This document shows positions 31,087-38,551 of a stretch of 38,551 bases of DNA, one piece after another; the stretch's first letter is position 1, and each line of letters opens with the position of its first letter. The notes under the pieces were generated by a model that saw only the letters and a list, made by a program, of their open reading frames with translations, ran no database searches and was not told the DNA's origin. The DNA lies in contig CAIUOO010000025.1 of the NCBI GenBank assembly GCA_903900795.1, positions 1 through 38,551 of the forward strand, written 5' to 3'. The position numbers and the translations under genes are program-made. This DNA comes from an uncultured Gemmatimonadota bacterium. Lineage in GTDB: Bacteria > Gemmatimonadota > Gemmatimonadetes > Gemmatimonadales > Gemmatimonadaceae.

Positions 31087-33630
31087 ATGACTGCACCGAA
31101 CGCCCGCGAACGCATTCTGCCGCGCCTCATCGATGAGGAAGTGAAAGAGTCGTTCATCAACTATTCCATGAGCGTCATCGTATCGCGTGCACTGCCAGAC
31201 GTGCGCGATGGCCTCAAGCCGGTCCATCGCCGCGTGTTGTACGCGATGAACGAGCTCGGACTGTTGCCGGGGCGTCCGTTCAAGAAGTCGGCGACCGTGG
31301 TCGGTGATGTGCTCGGCAAGTACCACCCGCACGGCGACAGCAGCGTCTACGACGCGCTCGTGCGTATGGTGCAGACGTTCTCGCTGCGGTATCCGCTCGT
31401 CGACGGCCAGGGGAATTTCGGCTCGATGGACGGCGACAACGCGGCCGCCTATCGCTACACCGAAGCGCGGCTGACCCGCATGTCGGTCGAAATGCTCGAG
31501 GACATCGACAAGAACACGGTCGACTTCGCGCCGAATTTCGACGACCGTCTCGAAGAGCCACGTGTGCTGCCGTCGGGCGTGCCGAACCTGCTGGTGAACG
31601 GGTCGTCGGGTATCGCCGTGGGCATGGCCACGAACATTCCGCCGCACAATCTGCGCGAAGTCGTGACGGCCGTGATCGCGATGATCGACAATCCCGAGCT
31701 CGAAGGCGCCGCCCTGCGGGCATTCGTGCGCGGCCCGGACTTCCCGACGGGCGGGTACATCTATGGCCGCGCCGGCATCGCCGATTATCAGGACACGGGC
31801 CGCGGCCGCATCGTCATGCGCGCGAAGGCGGTCATCGAAGAGAAGGAATCGACCGGCCGGTCGCAGATCGTCGTCACCGAAGTGCCGTACCAGGTGAACA
31901 AGGCGAAGCTGGTCATCGACATTGCCGAGCTGGTGCGCGACCAGAAGCTCACCGGCATCAGCGCACTGCGCGATGAGTCCGACCGCGATGGTATCCGCGT
32001 GGTCGTCGAGCTCAAGCGCGATGCGATCCCGCGTGTTGTGCTCAACCAGCTGTATAAGCACACGGCCATGCAGAGCACGTTCGGCGTGATCATGCTGGCG
32101 CTCGTGCCCGACGTGAACACGCGACAGCTCGTGCCCAAGGTGCTCACGCTGCGGCAGTGTCTCGGACACTACATCGAGCACCGCCACGAAGTGATCGTGC
32201 GTCGCACGCAGTTCGATCTCGATAAGGCGCTCGAGCGCGAGCACATTCTCGAAGGACTCAAGATCGCCGTCGACAACATCGACGAAGTGATCCGCATGAT
32301 TCGCGCGGCTGACGACACGCCGACGGCAAGTCTGCAGCTGCAGGCGCGCTTCGGGCTCTCCGAGCGGCAGGCGGAAGCGATTCTCAACATGCGTCTGGCG
32401 AAGCTCACCGGCCTCGAGCGCGACAAGCTCGAGGAGGAGCTCACCGAAGTGCGCGCGTTCATCCTCGAGATGCGCGGCATTCTCGAGTCACGGCCGCGCC
32501 GCATGGAGATCATGAAGGGCGAGCTGCTCAAGCTGATGGAGACCTACGGCGACGAACGCCGAACGGAGATCGTCAGCGACGAAGGCGAGTTCTCGATCGA
32601 GGATCTGATCGCCGAGGAAGAGATGGTCGTGACCATCTCACACAACGGCTACATCAAGCGCACCCCGCTGTCGCTGTACAACCGGCAGGGGCGTGGCGGC
32701 CGCGGCAAATCCAGCGCGGATCTCAAGGAAAACGACTTCATCGAGCGCTTCTACGTGGCAAGTACGCACACGTACATGCTCATCTTCACCGACGACGGGC
32801 GTTGCTTCTGGCTCAAGGTGCACGAGTTGCCGCAGGCCGGGCGCAACACGCGCGGCAAGCCGATCGTGAACCTCATCAACGTCACTCCTGACACGCGCAT
32901 CCGCGCGATCGTGCTCACGCGCGAGTTCAGCGACACGGAATTCCTGCTGTTCTGCACGCGCAATGGCACGGTGAAGAAGACGGCGCTGTCGCAGTACAGC
33001 AATCCGCGCTCGAATGGCATCAAGGCCATCAAGGTCGAGGAAGGCGATGAACTGATGGACGTGCAGGTGACGTCGGGCAGTAATGACGTCGTGCTCGCGA
33101 CGCGCCACGGTCTCTCGGTGCGCTTCCATGAAAGCGATGTGCGTGAGATGGGCCGTGACACGACGGGCGTGAAGGGCGTCGAACTCCGCCCGAGCGACCA
33201 GCTGGTGGGCATGGTCGTGATCAAGCGCGAGGCGACGCTGCTCGTCGTGACCGAAAAGGGGCTCGGCAAGTGCAGTGAAGTGAGCGAATACCGCGTGCAG
33301 AAGCGCGGCGGCAAGGGCATTCTTACGCTCAACCGCACCGCGAAGACCGGCGACGTGGTGGCGCTCATGGAAGTCGTGCCCGAAGACGAACTGATGCTGA
33401 TGACGCGTCAGGGTGTGGCGATCCGCTCGCGGGTGAGCGAAATCCGCGTCACGGGCCGTGCGGCCCAGGGTGTCAAGCTCGTTGCCCTCGACGAGCACGA
33501 TGTGGTGCAGGCCGTCGCCCGCGTGATTCCGGACGACAAGGATGACGTGGATGGCGTAGAGGGCGCCGAGGGCATAGAGGGGGAGGCACCGGCCGGGGAG
33601 CTGGGGCTCGACGATGGCGGCGTCGCGTAA
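31087..33630 (+). CDS. gyrA: DNA gyrase subunit A
   Basis: An 847-residue type II topoisomerase subunit that cuts and rejoins DNA during negative supercoiling. The breakage-reunion domain shows [20 protein letters not shown], the quinolone-determining stretch [18 protein letters not shown] with Ser85 and Asp89 (E. coli Ser83 and Asp87, the sensitive residues), and the catalytic Tyr124 in AYRYTEARL. The C-terminal beta-pinwheel carries the GyrA box as QKRGGKG near 737-743, one Arg-to-Lys change from QRRGGKG, which supports GyrA over ParC. The tail is acidic ([11 protein letters not shown]...). gyrB is not adjacent. A promoter lies upstream, and the diguanylate cyclase gene follows after 30 bases. 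Confidence 0.97.
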   Translation: MTAPNARERILPRLIDEEVKESFINYSMSVIVSRALPDVRDGLKPVHRRVLYAMNELGLLPGRPFKKSATVVGDVLGKYHPHGDSSVYDALVRMVQTFSLRYPLVDGQGNFGSMDGDNAAAYRYTEARLTRMSVEMLEDIDKNTVDFAPNFDDRLEEPRVLPSGVPNLLVNGSSGIAVGMATNIPPHNLREVVTAVIAMIDNPELEGAALRAFVRGPDFPTGGYIYGRAGIADYQDTGRGRIVMRAKAVIEEKESTGRSQIVVTEVPYQVNKAKLVIDIAELVRDQKLTGISALRDESDRDGIRVVVELKRDAIPRVVLNQLYKHTAMQSTFGVIMLALVPDVNTRQLVPKVLTLRQCLGHYIEHRHEVIVRRTQFDLDKALEREHILEGLKIAVDNIDEVIRMIRAADDTPTASLQLQARFGLSERQAEAILNMRLAKLTGLERDKLEEELTEVRAFILEMRGILESRPRRMEIMKGELLKLMETYGDERRTEIVSDEGEFSIEDLIAEEEMVVTISHNGYIKRTPLSLYNRQGRGGRGKSSADLKENDFIERFYVASTHTYMLIFTDDGRCFWLKVHELPQAGRNTRGKPIVNLINVTPDTRIRAIVLTREFSDTEFLLFCTRNGTVKKTALSQYSNPRSNGIKAIKVEEGDELMDVQVTSGSNDVVLATRHGLSVRFHESDVREMGRDTTGVKGVELRPSDQLVGMVVIKREATLLVVTEKGLGKCSEVSEYRVQKRGGKGILTLNRTAKTGDVVALMEVVPEDELMLMTRQGVAIRSRVSEIRVTGRAAQGVKLVALDEHDVVQAVARVIPDDKDDVDGVEGAEGIEGEAPAGELGLDDGGVA

Positions 33631-33660
33631 CGGCCTGACGACCGCCGATCGCGACGGCTG

Positions 33661-35136
33661 ATGCCCAACTCCCGAATTCTCGTCGTTGACGACGATGTGG
33701 CTGTCCTCGAGTCCGTCACCTGGCTGTTGCAGGAGAACGGGTACGAGGTGGTCCCCGCCAATGGCGGGACGGCCTGTCTGGAACAGCTCGAGAAGCGCGC
33801 GCCCGATCTGCTGCTCCTCGACATCCTCATGCCGGATGCCGATGGATGTCAGCTGCTCGAGCGGATCAAGAGTGAAGAGCGCTGGCGTGATTTGCCGGTG
33901 CTCATGCTTTCCGCGCAGCCGCCTGAGCACGCCTCGGTGCGGTCGTTGGGATTGGGGGCGGCGGATTTCATTCGGAAGCCGTATCGTCCGAAGGAGTTGC
34001 TGGCGCGCGTGCAGGCGCAGCTCCGCATGGGCGCCATCCTGCGCTCGACCCGCATGGCGCTCTCGCGCACGGAAGAAGCGCTCGTGCGCGCGCAGCAGGA
34101 TGCCGACAGCCGTCGCAAACTCGTGGACATCCTGCACGAAGTCACCGGCGATCTGTCCGTCACCGAACTCTTCCATCTGCTGGTCCGTCGTGCGGCGCGC
34201 GCGCTCGGCGTGTCGCACTGTTCGGTCGTGCTGGCGCGACCGGGTGATGCGCAGGCGGTGGTCGTGGCAGCGTTCGAAAATCCTGGCCTGCAGCACCTCA
34301 GCATCCAGCTCGACCGCTATCCAGAGCTGAAGGCGGCCCTCGAGTCGGGACAGCCGGTGCTGGTGGACGATCTCGACACGCATCCGCTCTACGAAGGCGT
34401 GCGGCACGTGTGGGGCATTGAAGGGATCGAAGTGCCGATCCGCTCCGTGATCGCTTTGCCGTTCACGGTCGACCGCGGACAGTATGGGGTCTTCCTTGTG
34501 CGTCGCACGCGCGATCAGGATCCCTTCGGGCCGCATGATCTCGAATTCGCGCAAGCCGTCATTACGGCGGCGGTGGCGGTGATTCAGCGCGCGCAGATGG
34601 TCGAGAGCACGATGGCCGACAACGCGCGACTCGAACAGCTCGCGCAAACCGATCCCCTTACCCAACTCCTCAACCGGCGGGCGCTCACCGAGCGCATCAC
34701 GGCGGAGATGGAGCGTGCGCTGCGTTATGACTCCACGCTCGCGCTCTTGATGATCGACCTCGATCATTTCAAGCGGGTCAACGACACGTACGGCCATCTC
34801 GTCGGCGACGACGTGTTGCGCGATGTCGGCCAGCTGCTGCTCGAGACGATTCGCGGCAGTGATATCGTGGCTCGATATGGCGGTGAGGAGTTTCTGGTAC
34901 TGCTGCCGGAGACCGAGGAGGTCGGTGCGGTATCGTATGCCGAGCGTATCCGGGCCGCCATCGATGAATACGAGTTCGCCCGCGGGGGCGAGCATCCGCC
35001 GCTCAAGCTCACGGCCAGCATTGGCGTGGCCGTGTTTCCGGCGGCCCGCATCGAGAACGTCGAGGACCTGTTCTCGCGGTCCGACGCCGCGCTCTATCGC
35101 GCCAAGGCGGACGGCCGCAATCGCGTGCGACAGTAG
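33661..35136 (+). CDS. Response-regulator diguanylate cyclase (REC-GAF-GGDEF)
   Basis: A 491-residue signalling protein that makes cyclic di-GMP from GTP. REC domain 1-125: acidic pocket Asp10/Asp11, phospho-acceptor Asp54 in LLLLDILMPD and Lys106 in IRKPY. A short coiled coil (~130-160) leads into a GAF domain (~165-310; LLVRRAARALGVSHCSVVL). The GGDEF domain has DPLTQLLNRRAL and IDLDHFKRVNDTYGH, and the active site GGEEF at 407-411. The product-inhibition I-site RGSD (398-401) is five residues upstream, so feedback inhibition is expected. Phosphorylation and GAF ligand binding would control activity. No cognate histidine kinase is in the window. It follows gyrA by 30 bases and may be partly co-transcribed. 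Confidence 0.94.
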   Translation: MPNSRILVVDDDVAVLESVTWLLQENGYEVVPANGGTACLEQLEKRAPDLLLLDILMPDADGCQLLERIKSEERWRDLPVLMLSAQPPEHASVRSLGLGAADFIRKPYRPKELLARVQAQLRMGAILRSTRMALSRTEEALVRAQQDADSRRKLVDILHEVTGDLSVTELFHLLVRRAARALGVSHCSVVLARPGDAQAVVVAAFENPGLQHLSIQLDRYPELKAALESGQPVLVDDLDTHPLYEGVRHVWGIEGIEVPIRSVIALPFTVDRGQYGVFLVRRTRDQDPFGPHDLEFAQAVITAAVAVIQRAQMVESTMADNARLEQLAQTDPLTQLLNRRALTERITAEMERALRYDSTLALLMIDLDHFKRVNDTYGHLVGDDVLRDVGQLLLETIRGSDIVARYGGEEFLVLLPETEEVGAVSYAERIRAAIDEYEFARGGEHPPLKLTASIGVAVFPAARIENVEDLFSRSDAALYRAKADGRNRVRQ

Positions 35137-35151
35137 GCGGCCACTCGACGC

Positions 35152-35643
35152 CTAGAGCTGGGCGTTGCGGTGCTCGATCATTGCGCACGCGTCCTGCACC
35201 ACGTCGATCCCGGCCCGGGCGAGCGACTCCGCCACCGCCGCCTCGTGAATACCCTGCTGCATCCACACCACGCGCGGCGCGGCGGCGAGCATGTCCTCGA
35301 GGTGCTGCGCGACGTCGCCGGATCGGCGAAAGAGCAGCACCAGGTCGGCCGGCGGGGTCACCGTGCGCAACGACCGATGAACCGGTGCGCCGAGCATCTC
35401 CGTCAGGTCGGGGTAGTACACGGGCACCGGAATGATCTCGAAGCCGGCTGCCTGCAGATACGCCGGCACATCGTACGCCGGCCCGCCGACGAGCGCCGGT
35501 TTCATGCCGATCACCGCGATCCGACGCGCCGACGAAAGCACCTTGGCGAGTTGTGAAGAGTGCCCGAGAAGACGCGAACGCCACTGGGCCGGTTCGCACC
35601 CCTCGTCTCGTTCGGTCGCCGAAGGCATTAGCTTCTCCTTCAT
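35152..35643 (-). CDS. CoA-binding protein (YccU-type)
   Basis: A 163-residue Rossmann-fold protein of the CoA_binding_2 family. Features: RRIAVIGMKPALVGGPAYDV (nucleotide-binding loop), AAGFEIIPVPVYYPDLTEML, DLVLLFRRSGDVAQHLEDML and VVWMQQGIHEAAVA near the end. The family resembles the CoA-binding half of succinyl-CoA synthetase, but its role is unknown. Two starts compete: ATG 35643 has GGGAGG only 4 bases upstream, and ATG 35628 has AAGGAG 6 bases upstream, encoded by the first codons of the longer form. It is convergent with the diguanylate cyclase and divergent from the saccharopine-dehydrogenase-family gene. Confidence 0.88.
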   Translation of the reverse strand: MKEKLMPSATERDEGCEPAQWRSRLLGHSSQLAKVLSSARRIAVIGMKPALVGGPAYDVPAYLQAAGFEIIPVPVYYPDLTEMLGAPVHRSLRTVTPPADLVLLFRRSGDVAQHLEDMLAAAPRVVWMQQGIHEAAVAESLARAGIDVVQDACAMIEHRNAQL

Positions 35644-35681
35644 AAATCCTCCCTATTCCCGAGATTGCTGGAGCCATCCAC

Positions 35682-36824
35682 ATGCGCATGCTTGTCCTCG
35701 GCGCGGGGCTGCAAGGCACCGCCTGCACGTATGATTTGCTGAGAAACCCGTCGGTCTCGCAGGTCGTGCTGGCCGACCTCCATGTTGGCGCCCTTCCCGC
35801 GTTCCTCACCCCGTTCATCGGCCCCCGGCTCGAGGCGATCGCCCTCGATGTGCGTGATGCCGATGCCGTGCGGGCCGTCTTCTCCCGCTGCGACGCGGTG
35901 ATGAGCGCTATTCCGTACTACTTCAACGCCGACCTGGCAGCTATCGCCGTCGACGTGGGTGTGCATTTTGCCGATCTGGGTGGCAACACGCACATCGTGC
36001 AGGAACAGAAGAAGCTCGACGCGGCGGCGAAAGCCAAGGGGATCAGTGTGATCCCGGACACCGGTCTCGCCCCCGGCATGGTCAATGTCATTGCGCAGCA
36101 CGGCATCGATCAGTTCGACACGGTCGAGAGCGTCAAGCTCTTCGTGGGCGGGCTGCCACAGCATCCGGAGCCACCGCTCGGGTACCAGATTGCGTACTCC
36201 ATCGAAGGCATGGTGGACTACTACACCACGGCGTCGCTGGTCGTCCGCAACGGACAGCCGGCCCATGTGACCGCGCTCTCCGAGCTCGAGTCGGTGCCGT
36301 TCGCCGAACCGGTGGGTGATCTCGAGGCATTCCATACCGCGGGCGGCCTTTCGACCATGGTGTATCGGTACGCCGGCGTCATTCCGACCATGGAGTACAA
36401 GACGCTGCGCTATCCGGGACACGCGCGGGTTATGGCCGCCATCCGCGATCTCGGCCTGCTCGGCAGCGATGCCGTGGATGTGAAAGGCCAGCAGGTCGTG
36501 CCGCGCGATGTGTTCGTGCGGGTGGCCGGTGAGCAGCTGCGTAAGGGCAAGCCCGACCTCGTGGCGTTGCGCGTGGTGGTGCGCGGCACGAAGGACGGCG
36601 CGATGGGTACGCGGGGCTGGGAAGTGCTCGACCGGTACGATACCGCCACCGGCATCTCCGCCATGATGCGCACCACCGGCTACACGCTCTCGATCACCGG
36701 GCAGCTGCAGGCCACCGGTGCGATCGCCGCCGGCGTGCACACGCCAGACGAGTGCATTCCGGCGGAACGCTACTTTGCGATGCTCGCCGAACGCGGCGTG
36801 ACGGTGGTCGAACTCAGGTCCTGA
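35682..36824 (+). CDS. Saccharopine dehydrogenase-family oxidoreductase (lysine 6-dehydrogenase-like)
   Basis: A 380-residue NAD(P)-dependent enzyme. The Rossmann motif MLVLGAGLQGTACTYDLL (3-20) opens the protein; AVMSAIPYYFNADLAAIA and GVHFADLGGN are typical of the saccharopine dehydrogenase fold, and IPDTGLAPGMVNVIAQHG marks the start of the second domain. Without the spermidine- or homocysteine-linked parts, the best comparison is L-lysine 6-dehydrogenase or a related amino-acid oxidoreductase; the substrate is not certain. The sequence ahead of ATG 35682 gives a modest ribosome site (GGAG, 9 bases upstream). It is divergent from the CoA-binding gene, with a 38-bp gap. Confidence 0.85.
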   Translation: MRMLVLGAGLQGTACTYDLLRNPSVSQVVLADLHVGALPAFLTPFIGPRLEAIALDVRDADAVRAVFSRCDAVMSAIPYYFNADLAAIAVDVGVHFADLGGNTHIVQEQKKLDAAAKAKGISVIPDTGLAPGMVNVIAQHGIDQFDTVESVKLFVGGLPQHPEPPLGYQIAYSIEGMVDYYTTASLVVRNGQPAHVTALSELESVPFAEPVGDLEAFHTAGGLSTMVYRYAGVIPTMEYKTLRYPGHARVMAAIRDLGLLGSDAVDVKGQQVVPRDVFVRVAGEQLRKGKPDLVALRVVVRGTKDGAMGTRGWEVLDRYDTATGISAMMRTTGYTLSITGQLQATGAIAAGVHTPDECIPAERYFAMLAERGVTVVELRS

Positions 36825-37189
36825 ATTCGCGGATCAAGCCGCGTGCGCGCCGTGACGCCGTTTCCAGCGGTTCTGCGGAGGCGGACACGTCGCGGCAGGC
36901 GGCTGGGAGCATCAGGAGGGGCAGCGCCCGCGCGGCGACTTCGTGGTGGGAGAGCGGCACCGTCTAACCCACCCAGTTCGGACTCGAATCGGACTCATAA
37001 ACCATCATTATTGCCGAAAGCCAGTTATGTCGATTCGGGAAAATCGGTGAAGTATTGCCACGATGTTCCGATTTGCTTGCGGCAGCCGGAAACCTCGGTT
37101 TAGCTTCGACGTGTTGTATCACGAACGGCCCTCGATGTCCGCGCGCGACCGCGCGTCACACGAGGCTCTCTACTCATTCAGGAACCGGC
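36825..37189. other. 365-bp gap upstream of coxB
   Basis: No convincing gene. The first ~120 bases are GC-rich with a small CGCGG-ATCAAG-CCGCG stem just after the previous stop. From about 36990 it is more AT-rich and probably holds the cox promoter, but no -35/-10 pair stands out. A direct repeat GGACTC (36980 and 36991) lies in it. On the minus strand 37008-36964 is a 14-codon frame MMVYESDSSPNWVG of unknown meaning. Confidence 0.4.
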
Positions 37190-38512
37190 ATGGTTGGCAC
37201 GTTCCGCCCGCGGCGGATGACATCCGTCGCGCTGCTGGGCGCTCTGGCCCTAGGGCTCGCAGCGTGCGGCGGCGAGTATCCGAATTCGACCTTCAATCCG
37301 AACTCGGACTACAACGCAGCGATCGATGCACTCTGGGACAAGCTGCTCTTTTGGGGCACGCTGGTCTTCATCGGTGTCGAAGCCGCTCTCGTCTACACCA
37401 TTTTCAAGTTCCGGCGTCGTCCTGACGGCGGCGTGCCGAAGCAGGTCCACGGCAACACGGCGCTCGAGATCACGTGGACGGCGATTCCGGCCGTCATCCT
37501 GATCTTCATCGCGATTCCGACGGTCCGCACGATCTTCCAGACGCAGGCCAAGGCGGCGCCCGATGCGCTGCAGGTCGAGGTGATCGGGCACCAGTGGTGG
37601 TGGGAGTTCCGCTACCCGCAGTACGGCATCACGACGGCGAACGAGCTGTACTTGCCGAACGGCCGCACGGTGAACTTCCAGCTCAAGACGGTCGACGTCT
37701 TGCATTCCTTCTGGATCCCCCAGATGGGGGGCAAGCGCGACCTGATCTCGAACCGGACGAATTACCTCTGGTTCACGCCGAACGCGGATCTTCCGTCATC
37801 GGCCTGGAACGGATTTTGTGCCGAGTTCTGCGGTCCCTCGCACGCGAACATGCGGTTCCGTGTGTTTACGGTCACGCCAAGCGAGTTCGCGCAGTGGACG
37901 GCGCACCAGAAGCAGCCGGCGATCTTCCCGGCGGTGGCGCTGGCACCGGCCACGGCTGCTCCCGATGTCGCGCCGGTCCCGTCAGGCACGGGCAGCACGC
38001 CCCTGTTGCAGGTCGCCGCCGCGACCGCTCCGACGACGACGGCGAAGGACTCGCTGGCACCGGTGGCGCTGGTTCCGGTGTGGACGTTCCCGAAGGAGAG
38101 GATCGAGAAGGACTTCGCCTTCACCATTCCGAAAACGCCGCTCACGAACCAGATCGGCTTCACCGAATCGCTGCTGGGCACGGGCGACGCGGAGCGTGGC
38201 CGCCAGATTTACAGCCGGTCAAGCTGCATTGGCTGTCACGCAATCGCCGGCACGCCGTATAACATGGCGGCGGTTGGCCCGAATCTCACCCATGTGGGAT
38301 CGCGCTACACGATCGCGGGCGGACTCTATCCGAACGACACGAAGCATCTGTCGTATTGGATCAAGAGTGCGCCGCACATGAAGCCCGGCTCCATCATGCC
38401 CTCGCTGGGTAAGGGTGTGACGGATCCGAAAACCAAGATGGTGGTCAACGTCGGCGGTTTGACCGACGCGGAGGTCGCGGACATCGTCGCGTACCTCCAG
38501 GCCCTGAAGTAA
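37190..38512 (+). CDS. coxB: Cytochrome c oxidase subunit II with fused cytochrome c (caa3 type)
   Basis: A 440-residue subunit that receives electrons from a soluble or fused cytochrome c and passes them via CuA to subunit I. A lipoprotein signal ends at LGLAACG (Cys26). Two membrane helices follow (about 50-73 and 92-114). The CuA domain has GHQWWWEFRYP (133-143) and DVLHSFWIPQMGGKRD, with copper ligands His172, Cys210, Glu212, Cys214, His218 and Met221 (CAEFCGPSHANM). A ~100-residue Ala/Pro/Thr linker leads to a cytochrome c domain: haem motif CIGCH (346-350), distal Met403 in SIMPSLG. ATG 37190 is chosen because it starts the signal sequence. Subunit I probably follows. Confidence 0.95.
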   Translation: MVGTFRPRRMTSVALLGALALGLAACGGEYPNSTFNPNSDYNAAIDALWDKLLFWGTLVFIGVEAALVYTIFKFRRRPDGGVPKQVHGNTALEITWTAIPAVILIFIAIPTVRTIFQTQAKAAPDALQVEVIGHQWWWEFRYPQYGITTANELYLPNGRTVNFQLKTVDVLHSFWIPQMGGKRDLISNRTNYLWFTPNADLPSSAWNGFCAEFCGPSHANMRFRVFTVTPSEFAQWTAHQKQPAIFPAVALAPATAAPDVAPVPSGTGSTPLLQVAAATAPTTTAKDSLAPVALVPVWTFPKERIEKDFAFTIPKTPLTNQIGFTESLLGTGDAERGRQIYSRSSCIGCHAIAGTPYNMAAVGPNLTHVGSRYTIAGGLYPNDTKHLSYWIKSAPHMKPGSIMPSLGKGVTDPKTKMVVNVGGLTDAEVADIVAYLQALK

Positions 38513-38541
38513 GTCACCGTCACCGCTGACCAACGACACCG

Positions 38542-38551
38542 ATGGCAACCA
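38542..38551 (+). CDS. Start of the next gene, probably coxA (partial)
   Basis: Only ATGGCAACCA is visible, 29 bases after the coxB stop. Subunit I usually follows subunit II in such operons, so this is probably its start codon, but ten bases cannot prove it. Confidence 0.3.

Noticed and set aside
30988-32244. 418-codon minus-strand frame opposite the 5' half of gyrA
   Set aside because: It covers the gyrA promoter and its conserved active-site coding region, and has no recognisable domain.
32638-34995. A 785-codon open frame on the minus strand opposite gyrA and the diguanylate cyclase
   Set aside because: It spans two well-recognised genes and the gap between them. Its His/Arg-rich composition has no family features, and it follows from the GC codon bias of the other strand.
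36960-37030. tRNA gene in the coxB upstream gap, suggested by GGACTCGAATC
   Set aside because: No acceptor, D or T stem can be paired on either strand.

Overview
The window is a GC-rich bacterial chromosome segment packed with short-spaced genes, many starting with GTG or overlapping the previous stop codon by 1 to 4 bases. Gene content fits an aerobic, Gram-negative-type heterotroph. It includes a caa3-type cytochrome oxidase subunit II, 2-oxoglutarate dehydrogenase-type E2 and E3, flavin-dependent thymidylate synthase, a squalene/phytoene synthase, a DUF1501/DUF1800 pair, and Rho with a very long disordered N-terminus. The style recalls the Gemmatimonadota (Gemmatimonas-like). This is an inference from gene content and protein style; there is no rRNA gene to confirm it. 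No rRNA, tRNA, CRISPR array, prophage or insertion sequence was found. Most of the window looks like ordinary core chromosome.

Layout. 1-2320: tail of a membrane glycosyltransferase-like gene, a crcB/fluC fluoride channel and an M20 dipeptidase, closed by a strong hairpin shared with the convergent rho gene (2323-4344, minus). 4727-5730: a TPR-like protein translationally coupled to an AhpD/carboxymuconolactone decarboxylase-like protein. 5758-10086 (minus): a secreted polysaccharide deacetylase, a Tat-exported DUF1501 protein and a DUF1800 lipoprotein. 10132-11286: two unknown proteins and a hairpin facing thyX. 11374-14101 (minus): thyX and an FAD-linked 2-hydroxyacid oxidase, with an 11-bp tandem repeat between them. 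14160-15227: squalene/phytoene synthase.

15214-22066 (minus): a membrane protein, a lipoprotein, a double zinc-ribbon protein with a small membrane protein, an RNase HI-like protein with two altered active-site positions plus a small partner, and a compact three-gene unit (Lys-Ala-Pro repeat protein, GHMP sugar kinase, M20 amidohydrolase). 22067-22347 is an AT-rich gap carrying what may be a coding remnant. 22348-24614: class III CoA-transferase, ECF sigma factor and a probable zinc-less anti-sigma factor, followed by a terminator. 24794-27692 (minus): lpd and the E2 gene, with palindromic repeat DNA on both sides of lpd.

27846-30950: medium-chain dehydrogenase, small zinc ribbon, MscS-type transmembrane-helix protein and a secreted unknown. 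31087-35136: gyrA with a good promoter, then a REC-GAF-GGDEF diguanylate cyclase. 35152-36824: CoA-binding protein (minus) and a saccharopine-dehydrogenase-family enzyme (plus). 37190-38551: coxB and the first codons of what is probably coxA.

I see no obvious new multi-gene system. The items most worth a second look are the RNase HI variant, the palindromic DNA flanking lpd, the 11-bp repeat upstream of thyX, the AT-rich scar before the CoA-transferase, the Lys-Ala-Pro repeat protein, and the long Rho tail.
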